A stretch of DNA of 50,707 nucleotides from Bacteroidales bacterium (GTDB taxonomy: Bacteria > Bacteroidota > Bacteroidia > Bacteroidales > UBA932): positions 1 to 50,707 of the forward strand of contig JAFQFD010000054.1 of assembly GCA_017415715.1 (NCBI GenBank). Direction: 5' to 3'. Positions 1-6,993 of the stretch are shown here, in pieces. Below the pieces are notes generated by a model, which saw nothing but the letters and a program-made list of their open reading frames with translations, made no database searches and had not been told where the DNA came from. Numbering within the stretch: position 1 is the first letter of the stretch; each line of letters starts with the position of its first letter. Made by a program: the position numbers and the translations under genes.

Positions 1-295
1 CAACATCACCGGCAAGGGAGTCAATACGGACATGTCCAGTTATCGACAGGAGCGAATCAGTCGGACCGATGCTGTTTTGGGTCAGTGATACCGAAGAATA
101 ATAACCTGACAGGTATCGCGAAGGGGCGTCTTTGAATATTATTGAAGAATCCATATACGATTCAGGGTTATTTACCAACCATTCGGAATCGTAGAAATTC
201 GCAGTCAAGGCACTCACATTAAATTCTCTTGCCTTGATACCACAGCCAGTCATCAAGAAGAGCAACAGAAATAAAAAGGATAATGTACGTTTCAT
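1..295 (-). CDS. Partial lipoprotein of unknown function (3' end outside window)
   Basis: An open frame of 98 codons starts at the ATG complementary to 293-295 and runs off the left edge, so the C-terminus is missing. Residues 1-18 form a lipoprotein signal peptide: Met-Lys-Arg, a Leu/Phe-rich core, then the lipobox M-T-G-C. The visible mature part is polar, rich in Ser, Asp and Tyr, and resembles no family I recognise. The -7-like motif TATGTTTG (minus strand, 339-346) lies about 45 bp upstream. It sits inside a repeat that recurs at 2161-2204. The product is probably an outer-membrane or periplasmic lipoprotein; nothing supports a function. Confidence 0.75.
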   Translation of the reverse strand, partial: MKRTLSFLFLLLFLMTGCGIKAREFNVSALTANFYDSEWLVNNPESYMDSSIIFKDAPSRYLSGYYSSVSLTQNSIGPTDSLLSITGHVRIDSLAGDV

Positions 296-332
296 ATGAT
301 CATGCCCCTATTTTAGTGCATAAAGTTATAAC

Positions 333-375
333 TTTCAACAAACATATACAAGTTCACCTGGGGATTCGGAGAAAG
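333..375. repeat. Dispersed direct repeat, copy A (flanks S41 protease gene)
   Basis: This stretch of about 43 bp is repeated with few differences at 2161-2204, both in the same orientation on either side of the S41 peptidase gene. The best conserved cores are AACATATACAA and ACCTGGGGATTCG. Read on the minus strand, both copies can be translated to a similar peptide beginning F-x-E-S-P-G, but copy A hits a stop soon after. I do not recognise the element. Confidence 0.6.
339..346 (-). promoter_or_regulatory. Putative -7 promoter element for the partial lipoprotein gene
   Basis: The minus strand reads TATGTTTG, an exact match to the Bacteroidota -7 consensus TAnnTTTG, 43 bp upstream of the lipoprotein start. 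No clear TTTG -33 element lies 18-20 bp further upstream. The motif is inside a dispersed repeat copy (333-375). Confidence 0.4.
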
Positions 376-432
376 AGGGGTTGGGCGATACCGCTTTTCA
401 ATTATAATCACTACCTTCGCAGATGACACTTA

Positions 433-2052
433 ATGCATAATATGAAACGACTTCTTACTATACTTCTGTCAATCACCGTTGCCGTTGTATCTTCTTTCGC
501 CCAATCGCAAACAAAGGATATGAGGCAATGGACCGAACTCCAGAATTCGATAATAATGGAGCTGAATCGTTCGTATGTAGATTCATTGCCTGTTGACAGA
601 GTGATGAGAGCAAGAGTTGATGCTATGCTTGCCGAACTGGATCCTTATACGATATATGTTCCTGAAGAGGAGAATGAGGATATGCTGATGCTGATGTCGA
701 AGACATACGGCGGAATCGGAGCGATCATTACCAAGCGTAAAGAAGATAATGTAATTATCAGCGAGCCTTACGCCAATTCTCCGGCTCAGAAGTACGGATT
801 GGTATGTGGTGATGAGATTTTGGCTATAGACGGTGTCTCGACAATAGGTCTGGAGTCTTCGGAGTGTAGCGAAAGGATGAAGGGAAAGCCTGGCAGCAAG
901 GTCGTGTTCACTGTCAGGAAACTCCGCACCGGAGATACGCTTGAAATTCCTGTGATCCGTGAAAGAATCCATTTCCCGGATGTGGAATATGCAGGAATGC
1001 TTGATGACAGCACAGGATATATTTTGCAGACAGGCTTTACGGAGAATGTATCCGGGGAACTTCGTTCACATTTCCTTGACCTGAAGTCTCAAGGTATGAA
1101 ACGACTGGTTCTTGACCTCAGGGGTAATGGTGGCGGTCTGAGGGATGAGGCTGTGAGAGTGACTTCATTGTTTGTTCCCAAAGGATCGCTGGTTATGACG
1201 CAGAAAGGTAATTCACCGGAAACATTCAGGGAGTTCAGAACGGTAACTGAGCCGGTCGATACAGAAATTCCTATAATCGTGATGATCAACTCCGGAACTG
1301 CCTCATCTTCGGAAATCGTTGCCGGAGCGCTGCAGGATATGGACAGGGCGACCATAATGGGAAACAGAAGTTTCGGTAAAGGACTGGTTCAATCTGTTCT
1401 TCCGATGCCATACAACGGACAACTGAAAGTGACCACAGCAAAATACTATACTCCAAGCGGCAGATGCGTGCAGGCTATCGATTACTCGCATAGGAACGAA
1501 GACGGTAGTGTAGGCCATATACCTGATTCGTTGACAAGGGAATTCCGAACTGCATCAGGAAGAATCGTCCGTGATGGTGGTGGCATAACGCCGGATGTGG
1601 AGATTCCGGCTGACGATTACAGCAGGATCGTATATTCTCTGGTATTGTCAGGTATCATCGATCAGTATGCATTGGATTTTGTACGTAGGAATGAAAGCAT
1701 TCCGGAAGTGGATGATTTTTACTTCAAGGATGCGGATTTTGAGGATTTCATTTCATTCGCCAAGGGACAGGAGTTTGATTACCGCAGCAGTGCCAGGACT
1801 CTGTTTGACGGATTGAAGCGCGAACTGGAGAAAGACGGCTTGTCAGAGTTTATGCAGGGAGAAATCGAAGCTGTAGATAAGGCTCTCGAAGTTGATAAGG
1901 AAACGGTACTTCGTTTCAACAAGGAACAGATCATTCCGTTCATCGAGGAGGAAATCACTGTAAGATATTGGTATCAGGAAGCAGGAATCAAGGTCAGGCT
2001 GCGCTATGACGAACAGTTGAAGAAGGCCTTGACGGCTGATCTGATAGGATAG
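433..2052 (+). CDS. S41-family C-terminal processing peptidase with PDZ domain
   Basis: An exported serine endoprotease of the CtpA/Prc family, which trims or degrades periplasmic proteins at their C-termini. A signal peptide covers about residues 1-24 (ending near F-A-Q). A PDZ domain lies at about 85-175, with the carboxylate-binding loop around YGGIGA. The S41 core follows: LDLRGNGGG at 228-235, the nucleophile Ser291 in GTASSSEI, and the general base Lys316 in SFGKGLVQ. Their spacing of 25 residues equals the S452/K477 dyad of E. coli Prc. A C-terminal helical region follows to residue 539. The second Met (codon 4) is an equally likely start. The gene stands alone, flanked by two copies of a dispersed repeat. 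The specific substrate cannot be read from the sequence. Confidence 0.93.
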   Translation: MHNMKRLLTILLSITVAVVSSFAQSQTKDMRQWTELQNSIIMELNRSYVDSLPVDRVMRARVDAMLAELDPYTIYVPEEENEDMLMLMSKTYGGIGAIITKRKEDNVIISEPYANSPAQKYGLVCGDEILAIDGVSTIGLESSECSERMKGKPGSKVVFTVRKLRTGDTLEIPVIRERIHFPDVEYAGMLDDSTGYILQTGFTENVSGELRSHFLDLKSQGMKRLVLDLRGNGGGLRDEAVRVTSLFVPKGSLVMTQKGNSPETFREFRTVTEPVDTEIPIIVMINSGTASSSEIVAGALQDMDRATIMGNRSFGKGLVQSVLPMPYNGQLKVTTAKYYTPSGRCVQAIDYSHRNEDGSVGHIPDSLTREFRTASGRIVRDGGGITPDVEIPADDYSRIVYSLVLSGIIDQYALDFVRRNESIPEVDDFYFKDADFEDFISFAKGQEFDYRSSARTLFDGLKRELEKDGLSEFMQGEIEAVDKALEVDKETVLRFNKEQIIPFIEEEITVRYWYQEAGIKVRLRYDEQLKKALTADLIG

Positions 2053-2160
2053 AAACTAATTATTCAAACGCCAAAAACATATCCTCAAAGTTGAAGATAA
2101 CTTTGCTGAATTTAGTCGTCAACTTTCTTATGTTTAAATAAGTCTCCCATCTTCTTTGGT

Positions 2161-2204
2161 TTTCAGTGAACATATACAATAGTCTACCTGGGGATTCGTA
2201 GAAA
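2161..2204. repeat. Dispersed direct repeat, copy B
   Basis: Second copy of the element at 333-375, sharing TTTCA, AACATATACAA, ACCTGGGGATTCG and GAAAG. On the minus strand it continues into an open frame of about 37 codons toward 2060. That looks protein-like (rich in Phe, Lys and Asn) but has no start signal of its own. It may be the remnant of a small gene. Family unknown. Confidence 0.55.
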
Positions 2205-2415
2205 GGCGACGAGGGCGGCGGCTTGCACTGGCGATTACTGCACTGAGGTCGCCGCCCATGCACCGGAGGACTGCCTTGAAGGCAAGTCTCTTGGCTTTTC
2301 CGTGAAAAGACGAGAGTCTTGCGGCAGTCCGGAGTTATAGATAGTCGTGTTCTTTCGCTAACGCTCAAGCGACTTCGTCGATTACTGACGATCCGCTTGC
2401 GGTCGGAAGAGGACG
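2205..2415. repeat. GC-rich palindromic, structure-forming non-coding segment
   Basis: The 437-bp gap 2053-2489 holds no convincing gene. This part contains nested inverted repeats. GGACTGCC (2269-2276) pairs with GGCAGTCC, enclosing a second stem of GCAAG..CTTTTC against GAAAAG..CTTGC. An outer GGGCGGCG pairs with CGCCGCCC. Toward its right end, TTCTTTCGCTAACGCTCAAG resembles the element at 15227-15253. It could be a REP-like palindromic element or a folded RNA. No protein or known RNA family is recognisable. Confidence 0.4.
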
Positions 2416-2439
2416 AGTGCCGCTTTTATATATACAACG

Positions 2440-2466
2440 AAGCCTGGCACAGTTTGTACCAGGCTT
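2440..2466 (-). terminator. Hairpin downstream of the small lipoprotein gene
   Basis: AAGCCTGG (2440-2447) and CCAGGCTT (2459-2466) form a perfect 8-bp stem with an 11-nt loop, 24 bp past the stop codon of the lipoprotein at 2490-2894. The minus-strand run-out is only mildly T-rich, so this is a probable rather than canonical intrinsic terminator. Confidence 0.55.
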
Positions 2467-2489
2467 GTATCCTTTAGGTAAATTCGAAT

Positions 2490-2894
2490 TTAGTTTTTTC
2501 TCTTGAAACGTTTGTAATCTGTAATAAGTGTTCCTTCAGAGAACTCTGTTCCAACCTTCTGCCACTCCATAATGGATTTGTCTAGCCTCACGATTTTATA
2601 GCTAGTGCTTCCATAAGGAGTAGTTGTTGTTATCACACCATCAGAGATTGTGTAGTTATATGTATATGAAGAATAGCCTGCTTCAACGTCATATACCTCA
2701 AGAAGATATGATTCATCTTCATTAAAAGTGTATGTTGCCCCGCCGTCCCATGCTAAATCTGGATATATTTCATAACTCTCGTACCAGGATCCGACAATCA
2801 ACGAAGGAACTATTGCATGTTCTGCATAATCCTTCTCATTAAGGCATCCGCAAAAACCGACCATTGCAATCAAAATGGCAAAAATACGTTTCAT
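2490..2894 (-). CDS. Small lipoprotein, possibly lipocalin-like
   Basis: The 134-residue product begins with a lipoprotein signal peptide (M-K-R, hydrophobic core, lipobox F-C-G-C at 14-17) followed by acidic residues (N-E-K-D). Acidic residues at this point often act as a surface-export signal in Bacteroidota. The mature part has a GSW motif (about residues 36-38) near its start, followed by alternating aromatic/polar strands. That pattern is common in the short lipocalin-like lipoproteins of this phylum, but the match is loose and I give no firm family. It is monocistronic, with a hairpin downstream and a weak -7-like motif (TAATTTCG, complement of 2929-2936) upstream. Ligand and role are unknown. 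Confidence 0.8.
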   Translation of the reverse strand: MKRIFAILIAMVGFCGCLNEKDYAEHAIVPSLIVGSWYESYEIYPDLAWDGGATYTFNEDESYLLEVYDVEAGYSSYTYNYTISDGVITTTTPYGSTSYKIVRLDKSIMEWQKVGTEFSEGTLITDYKRFKRKN

Positions 2895-2990
2895 ATGTTA
2901 TGTGTTTAATTATAGAACGCGATTCTATCGAAATTACTTCTGTTATGACTCATAAAGTAACTATGTTTGTAATCTATTGAAAGACGCTCT

Positions 2991-3010
2991 CAGGGGCTTG
3001 TCGGCCCCTG
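2991..3010. other. Short perfect hairpin, function unclear
   Basis: CAGGGGC and GCCCCTG form a 7-bp stem around a 6-nt loop. It lies between the small lipoprotein gene and the candidate small RNA. It has no T-tract on either side, so it is not a clear terminator. Confidence 0.35.
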
Positions 3011-3057
3011 CCGCTTGTCCAATACTGTATTACCGCTATATCCAGCGAGTAGAATGG

Positions 3058-3188
3058 AAAAAGCATCTCAAACGAGATGCTTAACTTTTGCCCCTATGCG
3101 TGGGGAGGTTTACGCCTTGCGGCGTGATGCGATGCGGGCGTGGACTTCGCGTTACCCATTACATCGTCCTACCACGACTTACTATTTG
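3058..3188 (-). ncRNA. Candidate structured small RNA of about 130 nt
   Basis: On the minus strand an exact -7 element TATCTTTG (complement of 3194-3201) is followed by about 130 nt without an open frame. That stretch ends in an intrinsic terminator: AAGCATCTC and GAGATGCTT stem at 3061-3082, then five T on the minus strand. Between them the transcript could fold into three stems: CGATG..CATCG enclosing GGG..CCC and GCG..CGC; ACGCC-GCAA-GGCGT with a GNRA tetraloop; and CCCC..GGGG. The length excludes tmRNA and RNase P RNA, and I see no SRP or 6S signature. It could also be a 5' leader of the lipoprotein at 2490-2894, but the terminator argues for an independent RNA. Family unknown. Confidence 0.45.
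3061..3082 (-). terminator. Intrinsic terminator of the candidate small RNA
   Basis: A perfect 9-bp stem (AAGCATCTC/GAGATGCTT) with a 4-nt loop is followed on the minus strand by TTTTTCC. On the plus strand it is preceded by A5, consistent with minus-strand termination. Confidence 0.75.
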
Positions 3189-3193
3189 TGTTG

Positions 3194-3201
3194 CAAAGAT
3201 A
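3194..3201 (-). promoter_or_regulatory. -7 promoter element for the candidate small RNA
   Basis: The minus strand reads TATCTTTG, an exact TAnnTTTG match. It precedes no open frame and points into the structured region that ends in the terminator at 3061-3082. The -33 region is poor (TTAC about 17 bp upstream). Confidence 0.5.
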
Positions 3202-3254
3202 TGCAGTTTTTCTCTAGAGTAATGCCCTGTTTGCCGACTGAAATGATTGCAGAA

Positions 3255-3367
3255 CCGTCCGACAGAAAAAACGTATATTTGATGTCGGACGCTGCCCAAA
3301 ACCGATGAAATGACCGGGAAAAGAGGTACCGTCCGACATTTTTTCCGTCATTTTTATGATGGACGGT
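3255..3367. repeat. Inverted-repeat element with GTCCGACAT motif, locus 1
   Basis: Two inverted pairs occur in tandem. CGTCCGACA (3256-3264) pairs perfectly with TGTCGGACG (3283-3291). ACCGTCC (3328-3334) pairs with GGACGGT (3361-3367). GGACG-CTG-CCCAAAAC at 3287-3302 closely matches a stretch at 19245-19260, so the two loci belong to one family. A further ATGGACGGTCA lies at 3411-3421, at the stop of the next gene. It is non-coding on both strands as far as I can tell. Confidence 0.65.
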
Positions 3368-3418
3368 CATCTGTAATCAGCAAAACCACCATGGTGGCTA
3401 TATGGGTTGAATGGACGG

Positions 3419-4726
3419 TCAGTCTTTCCACCAGTTCCTGCGGTAGTGGAAGATGGCGCTTTTGCCTTCTTTGCGGTTCTGCTTCTTCAGGAACGGGATC
3501 TGATAGCCGATGCCGAACTCGATGTATTCTGCGATATGCAGGTGAGTCTTGGCGCTTGCCTGGAGGTATATGTTGTCCCAGACACGGCACTTCAGTCCGA
3601 AGCGGATATAGTGGAACGCTTCATCGCTGCCTGCTCCATCGTTCTTGTAGAAGAGAGGGCGCTTGCCATAGCCATATATAGGATGGTCGCAATCGTAATA
3701 ATGACGTGAAGGATTGAACAGGTATACGCCCCAGTCCACAATGGCTGTGACTGCTCCGAACTTGAACTCATTGTTCAAAGATACGCCAACACGGATCTTG
3801 TCTATGGTACTGTAGCCTTCAGGCCTCTTGACGTAGAGTGAGCGGTCTGTGTTATTGTCAATGGCCCCATTGTAGAATGCATCCATTCCGAGACCCACTC
3901 CATACCAGTTGTTCGCATGATAAACAGCTCCGGCGTGGAATGACGATATCAGGAACCTGTGCTTATCCGCAATAGCAGCCTTATGGGCGCCTGCTGCTCC
4001 TGTGATGTTGATGCTCCATGCATAAGGAAGATCCGGGAACTTTACAGGCTCCTTCTCGACTTCCGAATTCAGCGTCGCGGTCAGTCCGACCGAGCCATAC
4101 AAAGTATTCATACCTATATTTGGCATGCATACGCGTCCGTTGCTCATATGGAAGTAACCGAACTCGCCGCCTACCGCAAGATATCTTGTGATCGGAATGT
4201 TCAGGTTGATGCCGGCATTCAGATATGCATTAAGCGTACATCCGAAGATGGTGTTCACAGTTGTGTGGCCATAATGATCCGGATCGGTGTCATCCTGAGT
4301 ATACCAATGCTCAGTCACCGCTCCCAGACCTCCAGCCACTTTAAACCTCATCTGGAAATGGTCTGTATCAATGGCATCCAGAAGTATATATGGATATACG
4401 GCAATTCCCATTCCCAGCTTTGCCATATCGGGATCCTGAGGCTTTCCGAAATCCAGCCATGACAATCCTATACCAACGGTGGGATTACCCAGATATTGCT
4501 GCCATGGGCGCTGCTGAAGTGACGGGAACTCGACGCCCATATGCACACCGGCAGGATTGATGGGACCGAATTTCTCATAATGGGTATTCTTATCGAGATA
4601 CATTCCCCTGAAAGGATAAGCCTTGATCGCTATTGGGGACCTCTTGTCTTCGTTTTCATGTGTCTGCGCGGACAGGGAGCCTGCAAACAAAGTGAATATA
4701 AATAATAACAGGGCAATACGTTTCAT
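3419..4726 (-). CDS. Acyloxyacyl hydrolase / PagL-like lipid A deacylase
   Basis: A predicted outer-membrane beta-barrel enzyme that removes acyl chains from lipid A. I chose the ATG at 4726 (435 residues) because it starts directly with a signal peptide (MKRIALLLF to S-A-Q); an upstream in-frame start at 4756 would only add ten residues in front of it. The family signature is the FHMSNG motif followed by a P-N-x-G-x-N stretch. It matches the H-x-S-N active-site region of PagL, where His and Ser are catalytic. The barrel is unusually long for PagL because a second half of aromatic-rich strands follows after about residue 235. The last residues (Asn-Arg-Lys... Trp-Trp-Lys-Asp) abut a dispersed repeat, so the C-terminal tail may be partly repeat-derived. 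Monocistronic. Confidence 0.75.
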   Translation of the reverse strand: MKRIALLLFIFTLFAGSLSAQTHENEDKRSPIAIKAYPFRGMYLDKNTHYEKFGPINPAGVHMGVEFPSLQQRPWQQYLGNPTVGIGLSWLDFGKPQDPDMAKLGMGIAVYPYILLDAIDTDHFQMRFKVAGGLGAVTEHWYTQDDTDPDHYGHTTVNTIFGCTLNAYLNAGINLNIPITRYLAVGGEFGYFHMSNGRVCMPNIGMNTLYGSVGLTATLNSEVEKEPVKFPDLPYAWSINITGAAGAHKAAIADKHRFLISSFHAGAVYHANNWYGVGLGMDAFYNGAIDNNTDRSLYVKRPEGYSTIDKIRVGVSLNNEFKFGAVTAIVDWGVYLFNPSRHYYDCDHPIYGYGKRPLFYKNDGAGSDEAFHYIRFGLKCRVWDNIYLQASAKTHLHIAEYIEFGIGYQIPFLKKQNRKEGKSAIFHYRRNWWKD

Positions 4727-4778
4727 AAAAAAATCGTTTCTTACTACTAAAATCATCTAACCGCCCACATAGATGCAG

Positions 4779-4805
4779 AGATGGCTGCAAATGTTGCAGC
4801 CATCT
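4779..4805. terminator. Hairpin between prfB and the PagL-like gene
   Basis: AGATGGCTGCAA (4779-4790) and TTGCAGCCATCT (4794-4805) form a perfect 12-bp stem with a 3-nt loop, 26 bp past the prfB stop. It lacks a strong T-tract on the minus strand. I read it as the prfB terminator. Confidence 0.6.
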
Positions 4806-4831
4806 TCAAATTTTGTCCTGTTTTGATTGAT

Positions 4832-5896
4832 TTAATTGTTCTCCATCAGGAAGACTTTCATGAAGTCGTTCAGATCGCCGTCCAGAACCCCCTGAGTGTC
4901 AGAGGTCTCATGCCCTGTACGAAGGTCCTTGACCATTTTATATGGATGCAGGACGTAACTTCTGATCTGCGACCCCCACTCTATCTTCTTTTTCTGGCCT
5001 TCAAGCTCCGCCTGCTTTTCCTGGCGCTTCTTGAGCTCTATGTCATAGAGACGTGACTTCAGGATGCGGAGTGCGTTCTGCCTGTTGTCCAGCTGCGAGC
5101 GGGTCTCTGTATTTTCCACGACAATGCCGCTCGGGATATGCCTCACTCGCACTCCGGTCTCGACCTTGTTGACATTCTGTCCGCCGGCTCCGCTTGAGCG
5201 ATATGTATCCCACTCCAAATCTCCCGGATTGATTTCAATCTCTATGGAATCGTCAACCAATGGATATACGAAGACTGACGAGAATGTGGTCTGACGCTTT
5301 CCCTGAGCGTTGAATGGCGAAATCCTCACCAGACGGTGCACTCCGCTCTCCGCCTTGAGATAACCGAATGCGTAGTCGCCCTCCACCTGCATGGTCACCG
5401 ACTTGATGCCGGCATCCTCACCTTCAAGTTCGTCTGTGACCGTGACTTTATAACCATTGCGCTCCGCCCAGCGGATATACATGCGCATAAGCATTGCAGA
5501 CCAGTCGTTCGCCTCCGTTCCTCCGGCTCCCGAATTGATGGTAAGCACTGCTCCAAGGTTGTCACCCTCCTCACCGAGCATATTGCGAAGCTCCAGAGCC
5601 TCAAGTGCCTCCACCGCTTCCGCATACGCCGCATCAATATCGTCATCCTCAAGCTCCAGCAACACATTGAGATCCTCGACCGAGGTCATCACGCCGTCAA
5701 AGCCGGTCACCCAGAACTTGACGCCCGAGAGCTCCTTAAGGAACTTCTCGGCCTCCTTAGGGTCGTCCCAGAAGTCCGGAGCAAGCGTACGCTCCTGCTT
5801 ACGGGCAACCTCCTCGCGCTTTGCCTCAATGTCTATGCACCTGCCAAGCGTCTCCACACGCTGCTGCAATTCCTTTATCTGTTCTGTACTTATCAT
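4832..5896 (-). CDS. prfB: Peptide chain release factor 2, single reading frame
   Basis: RF2 recognises UGA and UAA stop codons and triggers peptide release on the ribosome. The 354-residue protein carries the stop-codon anticodon motif S-P-F (193-195) and the catalytic G-G-Q (238-240) in S-S-G-A-G-G-Q. Length and spacing match RF2 rather than RF1. In most bacteria the gene has an in-frame UGA near codon 26 that is read by +1 frameshifting for autoregulation. Here the corresponding stretch (L-G-R-C-I-D-I-E-A-K, residues 17-26) is continuous, with no UGA and no slippery CUU-UGA. Transcription probably starts from TTTG-N18-TAATTTTG (5921-5950), divergent from the aldo/keto reductase gene. A 12-bp hairpin follows the gene. 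Confidence 0.97.
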   Translation of the reverse strand: MISTEQIKELQQRVETLGRCIDIEAKREEVARKQERTLAPDFWDDPKEAEKFLKELSGVKFWVTGFDGVMTSVEDLNVLLELEDDDIDAAYAEAVEALEALELRNMLGEEGDNLGAVLTINSGAGGTEANDWSAMLMRMYIRWAERNGYKVTVTDELEGEDAGIKSVTMQVEGDYAFGYLKAESGVHRLVRISPFNAQGKRQTTFSSVFVYPLVDDSIEIEINPGDLEWDTYRSSGAGGQNVNKVETGVRVRHIPSGIVVENTETRSQLDNRQNALRILKSRLYDIELKKRQEKQAELEGQKKKIEWGSQIRSYVLHPYKMVKDLRTGHETSDTQGVLDGDLNDFMKVFLMENN

Positions 5897-5920
5897 CTTA
5901 TACCCTTCTGAATATCCTCA

Positions 5921-5950
5921 CAAAATTAGTCATTTTCCATCATAAGCAAA
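5921..5950 (-). promoter_or_regulatory. Promoter of prfB
   Basis: On the minus strand, TTTG (complement of 5947-5950) and TAATTTTG (complement of 5921-5928) are separated by 18 bp, matching the Bacteroidota -33/-7 pattern. The predicted start of transcription lies about 18 nt ahead of the prfB ATG. Confidence 0.65.
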
Positions 5951-5961
5951 AGAGAAATAGT

Positions 5962-5969
5962 TATATTTG
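5962..5969 (+). promoter_or_regulatory. -7 element for the aldo/keto reductase-murI operon
   Basis: TATATTTG is an exact match to TAnnTTTG, 22 bp ahead of the ATG at 5992. No convincing -33 element is visible. It lies back to back with the prfB promoter in a 95-bp divergent region. Confidence 0.5.
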
Positions 5970-5991
5970 TGTCTTATTAACTTACAGAACT

Positions 5992-6993
5992 ATGATAAGA
6001 CCGGTATACACAGCATCGAAAGACAGATACACCGACGGCATGCAGTATCGCAGATGCGGCAAGAGCGGCATCATCCTCCCTGAGATATCTCTGGGCCTTT
6101 GGCAGAATTTCGGCGACACCGCTCCGCTGGAGCGCAGCCGAGAAATGCTTCTGCACGCATTTGACAAAGGCATATGCCACTTCGACCTTGCCAACAACTA
6201 CGGTCCGTCGTACGGCAGCGCAGAAAGCACGTTCGGCACCGTGATGCAGAGCGACCTGAAGCCATACCGTGACGAACTGTTCATATCCACAAAGGCAGGA
6301 TATGACATGTGGCCCGGTCCATATGGCGACCTCGGCTCACGCAAATATCTGATCAGCAGCCTCGACCAGAGTCTCAAGAGGATGAAGCTCGACTATGTGG
6401 ACGTATTCTATTCACATCGCTTCGACCCCGACACTCCTCTCCAGGAGACCATGCAGGCCCTCGTGGACATAGTCAGAAGCGGCAAGGCATTGTATGCCGG
6501 AATATCAAACTATCCGCACGAGGCGGCAGAATACGCATACAAATACCTGGCAGAGCACGACGTTCCTTGCCTGCTGCATCAGGTCAAGTACAACATGATG
6601 CACAGGGTGCCGGAGACAGACAATCTCCTCGAACAGGCAAAGGCTGCAGGTTCGGGGCTCATTGCCTTCTCTCCATTGGCGCAGGGCGTGCTGACCGACA
6701 GATACCTCAACGGCATACCGAAGGACTCAAGAGCGGCAAGAGACTTCTCGCTCAAGTCTGCGTCAATTACGCCTGACCTCGTGGACAGATTGCAGAAACT
6801 CAATGCGCTTGCAGCAGAAAGAGGACAGAGCATGGCGCAGATGGCGCTGGCCTGGAACCTCAAGGACGACCTGGTCACTTCCGTCATCATCGGAGCCAGC
6901 AGCGTGGCACAGATCGACGACAATCTGAAAGCCATTGAGAAGAAGGCGTTCTCAAACGACGAATTGAAATTAATCGACTCATTGACAATATGA
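5992..6993 (+). CDS. Aldo/keto reductase, YghZ-like (AKR14 type)
   Basis: An NAD(P)H-dependent (beta/alpha)8-barrel reductase of aldehydes, most like the E. coli YghZ/GpR group that reduces L-glyceraldehyde 3-phosphate and methylglyoxal. The full tetrad is visible: Asp65 (HFDLANNYG), Tyr70, Lys101 (ISTKAG) and His142 (FYSHRFD). The motif G-I-S-N-Y is present. The length of 333 residues fits the family. I chose the ATG at 5992 because a -7 element ends 22 bp upstream; an open frame extending back to 5821 overlaps prfB and its promoter. The stop overlaps the murI start (ATGA), so the two are translationally coupled. The physiological substrate is inferred only from family resemblance. Confidence 0.9.
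   Translation: MIRPVYTASKDRYTDGMQYRRCGKSGIILPEISLGLWQNFGDTAPLERSREMLLHAFDKGICHFDLANNYGPSYGSAESTFGTVMQSDLKPYRDELFISTKAGYDMWPGPYGDLGSRKYLISSLDQSLKRMKLDYVDVFYSHRFDPDTPLQETMQALVDIVRSGKALYAGISNYPHEAAEYAYKYLAEHDVPCLLHQVKYNMMHRVPETDNLLEQAKAAGSGLIAFSPLAQGVLTDRYLNGIPKDSRAARDFSLKSASITPDLVDRLQKLNALAAERGQSMAQMALAWNLKDDLVTSVIIGASSVAQIDDNLKAIEKKAFSNDELKLIDSLTI

Noticed and set aside
2060-2368. Minus-strand open frame of about 102 codons
   Set aside because: It crosses the palindromic GC-rich segment and has no start signal. Only its last about 37 codons look protein-like, so it is noted as a possible remnant rather than a gene.
3058-3188. Known housekeeping RNA (tmRNA, RNase P, SRP or 6S)
   Set aside because: Too short for tmRNA or RNase P, and none of the conserved sequence signatures could be seen.
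3015-3709. Plus-strand open frames across the candidate RNA and the repeats
   Set aside because: They run antisense over the candidate RNA and the GTCCGACAT repeats into the PagL-like gene; composition is not that of a protein family.
5821-5991. Longer start for the aldo/keto reductase
   Set aside because: The extension is antisense to prfB and passes through both promoters; homologues start near the ATG at 5992.
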